A DNA stretch of 35,540 nt, taken from contig BNXH01000015.1 of the NCBI GenBank assembly GCA_025999435.1, positions 1 through 35,540 on the forward strand, written 5' to 3'. Positions 33,751-35,540 of this stretch are shown piece after piece (the stretch's first letter is position 1; every line of letters starts with the position of its first letter). The stretch comes from Bacteroidia bacterium (GTDB lineage Bacteria > Bacteroidota > Bacteroidia > Bacteroidales > Dysgonomonadaceae). A program made the translations under genes and the position numbers. Under the pieces are notes generated by a model, which was not told where the DNA came from, did no database searches, and was given only the letters and a program-made list of their open reading frames with translations.

Positions 33751-34872
33751 ATGAAAATGAAAGCAAAATATATATTATCGTTATTTGGCGGATTGGCATT
33801 TACGTTGAGCTCTTGCTTAGGCGATCTGGATGTAAAGCCATTGGATGAAACAATAGTAACTGGTGATATTGCATATTCCGATGCGGCCAGTTATACAAAG
33901 GGATTGATGAAAATATACTCTGTATGGGCAATTAGTGGACAAGATGGAGAAGGTACTTCCGATATAGAGGGTTTAGATCCGGGAAATGCGCAATTATTAC
34001 GCTCGTGGTGGAATCTGCAGGAAGTATCCACTGATGAATGTAAAGTAGCTTGGGCTAACGACTCTTGGGTACCTGAAATAAATAATATGCAATGGTCTAA
34101 TGCTAAGAATGAATCTATTGAAGGTGTTTACCAAAGATGTATGTTCATCGTAGCTTTAGCAAATGAATATTTGAAACAGGTGGGGAATGCTCCTGCTGAT
34201 GCAAATCCGGATCAATTAAGAGCTGAAGCCCGTTTTTGCCGTGCATTGGCGTATTATACATTAATGGATCAATATGCCCGTCCTCCGTTTATTATAGAAA
34301 GTAATTTCTCTGTAGCCCCCACTCCTTTAAGTAGAGAAGAACTGTTTAACTGGATTGTTACAGAGTTGACTGACATAGAAAGTGCGCTACCTGTAGCCCG
34401 GCAGGGGATATATGGTCGTGCAGATCAAGGGGCAGTGAATGCATTATTAGCTCGCATGTATTTGAATGCAGAAGTTTATACTGGAAAAGCAATGTATACA
34501 GAATGTATTACAGCTTGTAATAAAGTGATTTCGGCAGGATATACATTGACGTCTAATTATTCTAATCTGTTTAAAGCTGATAACAGCGTTGTAGCTAAAA
34601 GTGAGATTATTTTTCCTATATGCTTTGACGGAGCTGCTACCAAAACTTGGGGAGGTATGACATTCCTTATTTGTGCTTCACGAGGAGGGGCTGAGTATGT
34701 ATTGGCTACCGATGGTGTTAGCGCTGGATGGGATGGTACACGTTCCACTCAAAATTTGGTAAATAAATTTGCCTTTGCTGATAATAATAACAAAACAGCT
34801 GCAAATATTTTGGATAAGCGTGGTATATTTTATTCAGAAGCCCGTTCCTGGTCGCCTCCGTTACCTCGATAA
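33751..34872 (+). CDS. SusD-family starch-type lipoprotein, 3' end missing
   Basis: There are 373 residues in frame, versus about 550 in B. thetaiotaomicron SusD. The lipobox TLSSC gives Cys22, followed by the acidic surface signal LGDLD. The body follows starch SusD in several places: SGQDGEGTSDIEGLDPG, a WNLQEVSTDECKVAW motif, RAEARFCRALAYYTLMDQYARPPF (TPR-like), LLARMYLNAEVYTGKA, and EIIFPICFDGAATKTWGGMTFLICASRGG. The match ends near residue 362 (DKRGIFYSE). The last roughly 10 residues, SWSPPLPR and neighbours, are antisense of SusE. The C-terminal third is missing, so the encoded protein should not fold normally. The break probably reflects an artefact. Confidence 0.85.
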   Translation: MKMKAKYILSLFGGLAFTLSSCLGDLDVKPLDETIVTGDIAYSDAASYTKGLMKIYSVWAISGQDGEGTSDIEGLDPGNAQLLRSWWNLQEVSTDECKVAWANDSWVPEINNMQWSNAKNESIEGVYQRCMFIVALANEYLKQVGNAPADANPDQLRAEARFCRALAYYTLMDQYARPPFIIESNFSVAPTPLSREELFNWIVTELTDIESALPVARQGIYGRADQGAVNALLARMYLNAEVYTGKAMYTECITACNKVISAGYTLTSNYSNLFKADNSVVAKSEIIFPICFDGAATKTWGGMTFLICASRGGAEYVLATDGVSAGWDGTRSTQNLVNKFAFADNNNKTAANILDKRGIFYSEARSWSPPLPR

Positions 34873-35492
34873 GCAATTTTACCATTCAGTATTACGAATT
34901 CCATACGCCACCAATCGCCACCTACACCGGCAGCAGATGCATTTGCATATATTCTTAATTCACCGGTGCCGGAAGTCGTTAATTTCATTACACTTCCATT
35001 AGGTACAAATGGATATTGCCCTGCGTTCCAGCCACCGAAACAGTCACCCATACCATATACTTGAGCCGGCTCAATGGAAATTTTATTGACGGTATAATCA
35101 ACAACAACAATATAGAAACCTGCCGCTGATACAAAGGCATTGCCATCATGTGTAGTAAACCCTACATCTGTGCCTAATGAGGTGAAATCTCCATTCCAGT
35201 CTTTTACGTTACACCATTTGAAGCCATTTGTAGGATTAGCAAAATAGCGTACAGCCCAGAACTTACCTGCCTGTCCGTTTATTGGTGTCATTTCTACTAT
35301 GCCTGCATCTCCCCAGCTCCAATTACCAAATTCTGCACCTATCATATAGACATTTTCAGGATATGCAGCAATAACTTCATATGTAGTGATTTTTGTCGTC
35401 AGAACATTCGTATATACAGGAGTAACAACACCTCCGATAGTGGCTAATATCCGAATATCATAACTAGCTTCTGTTTTTACAGGAATATGAGA
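34830..35492 (-). CDS. SusE/SusF-like starch-binding protein, inverted C-terminal fragment
   Basis: The minus-strand frame covers about 220 residues of a SusE/SusF-type surface lipoprotein, seen only from its C-terminal part. It shows the end of one domain (VKTEASYDIRILATIGGVVTP), then two tandem starch-binding-type modules, PENVYMIGAEFGNWSWGDAG and VYGMGDCFGGWNAGQYPF, ending at the conserved NGKIAYRGNGGDQER. The normal family end after GGDQxR is missing and is replaced by antisense SusD codons, and an in-frame stop (35493-35495) interrupts the upstream side. susE should follow susD on the same strand, yet here it faces it. I read this as a displaced fragment. The first ATG in frame is at 35345. 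Confidence 0.7.
   Translation of the reverse strand, partial: SHIPVKTEASYDIRILATIGGVVTPVYTNVLTTKITTYEVIAAYPENVYMIGAEFGNWSWGDAGIVEMTPINGQAGKFWAVRYFANPTNGFKWCNVKDWNGDFTSLGTDVGFTTHDGNAFVSAAGFYIVVVDYTVNKISIEPAQVYGMGDCFGGWNAGQYPFVPNGSVMKLTTSGTGELRIYANASAAGVGGDWWRMEFVILNGKIAYRGNGGDQERASE
34838..34846. other. susD/susE inverted junction
   Basis: On the left, the frame is conserved SusD up to FYSE (34837-34839). On the right, read backwards, conserved SusE runs through GGDQER, ending at about 34842. The changeover therefore lies within a few bases, possibly at a short microhomology. Confidence 0.75.
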
Positions 35493-35540
35493 TTACAGTC
35501 GTTGAGTGATATTTTTTTCAGATTGAGTTTGAATGATGTA
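35482..35540 (-). repeat. Inverted 59-nt copy of part of the AsmA gene
   Basis: Read on the minus strand, this segment matches 27992-28050 over 59 nt with one mismatch (C at 27996 versus T). Identity stops abruptly at 35482, where the SusE frame takes over. The sense of the copied segment is AsmA coding sense. Confidence 0.85.

Noticed and set aside
34838..35492. Phase-variable SusC/SusD shufflon
   Set aside because: No recombinase gene or flanking inverted repeats are visible, the break lies inside susD rather than at a susC start, and a second unrelated junction to AsmA sequence follows. An assembly or amplification chimera explains all observations with fewer assumptions.

Overview
This is a window from a Bacteroidota genome, most likely order Bacteroidales. 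Dysgonomonas or a relative is my best guess, from general resemblance only. The support is a SusC/SusD outer-membrane pair, DUF5686 and DUF5687 family proteins, Bacteroidota-type promoters (a -7 box TAnnTTTG with an upstream TTG/TTTG box) in front of many genes, few Shine-Dalgarno sequences, and an AT-rich, loosely packed chromosome. No tRNA, rRNA, CRISPR array, prophage or transposase gene was seen.

Layout. 1-4710 (+): a secreted beta-rich protein with a membrane-anchored alpha/beta hydrolase, a DUF1287 protein with a YghZ-type aldo/keto reductase, and an orphan secreted protein with an apparently leaderless promoter. 4722-7292 (-): a large secreted S9 (DPP IV-like) peptidase. 7323-8069: a repeat-rich gap with a REP-like palindrome, whose relative lies at the window start, and a 96-bp tandem duplication. 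8070-9662 (+): an exported esterase fused to an apparently complete class A beta-lactamase. 9664-10728 (-): a compact unit of a 35-aa membrane peptide, a His-rich two-TM protein and an ECF sigma factor. 10960-11898 (+): a secreted protein with a BamE/SmpA-like tail. 11948-14176 (-): a DUF5687 ABC-2 exporter with its ATPase, divergent from a LysR regulator (14321-15229). 15370-19287 (+): a probable three-gene operon (acyl-CoA synthetase-like, DUF1697, EttA) bounded by a near-consensus promoter and a strong terminator. 19446-21977 (+): a DUF5686 protein, convergent with a YegS/DagK-type lipid kinase. 23001-26132 (-): a lipoprotein, then a PspC-PadR-PspC operon whose promoter carries a palindrome likely to be the PadR operator. 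26408-30218 (+): a lipoprotein and an AsmA-family protein. 30677-34872 (+): a starch-type SusC and a truncated SusD.

The right edge is abnormal. SusD stops about two thirds of the way through and runs directly into a SusE/SusF-like C-terminus in the opposite orientation. That piece then joins a 59-nt inverted copy (58 identical) of part of the AsmA gene about 7.5 kb away. Two abrupt junctions within about 0.7 kb at the edge point to a chimeric assembly or amplification artefact more than to biology, although a real rearrangement cannot be excluded. The expected intact arrangement is susC-susD-susE on one strand.

The most interesting candidates that look genuine are the esterase/beta-lactamase fusion, the PadR operator overlapping the -33 box of its own operon, and the small-peptide/His-rich/ECF sigma unit. 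I did not find a convincing new multi-gene defence or mobile system.
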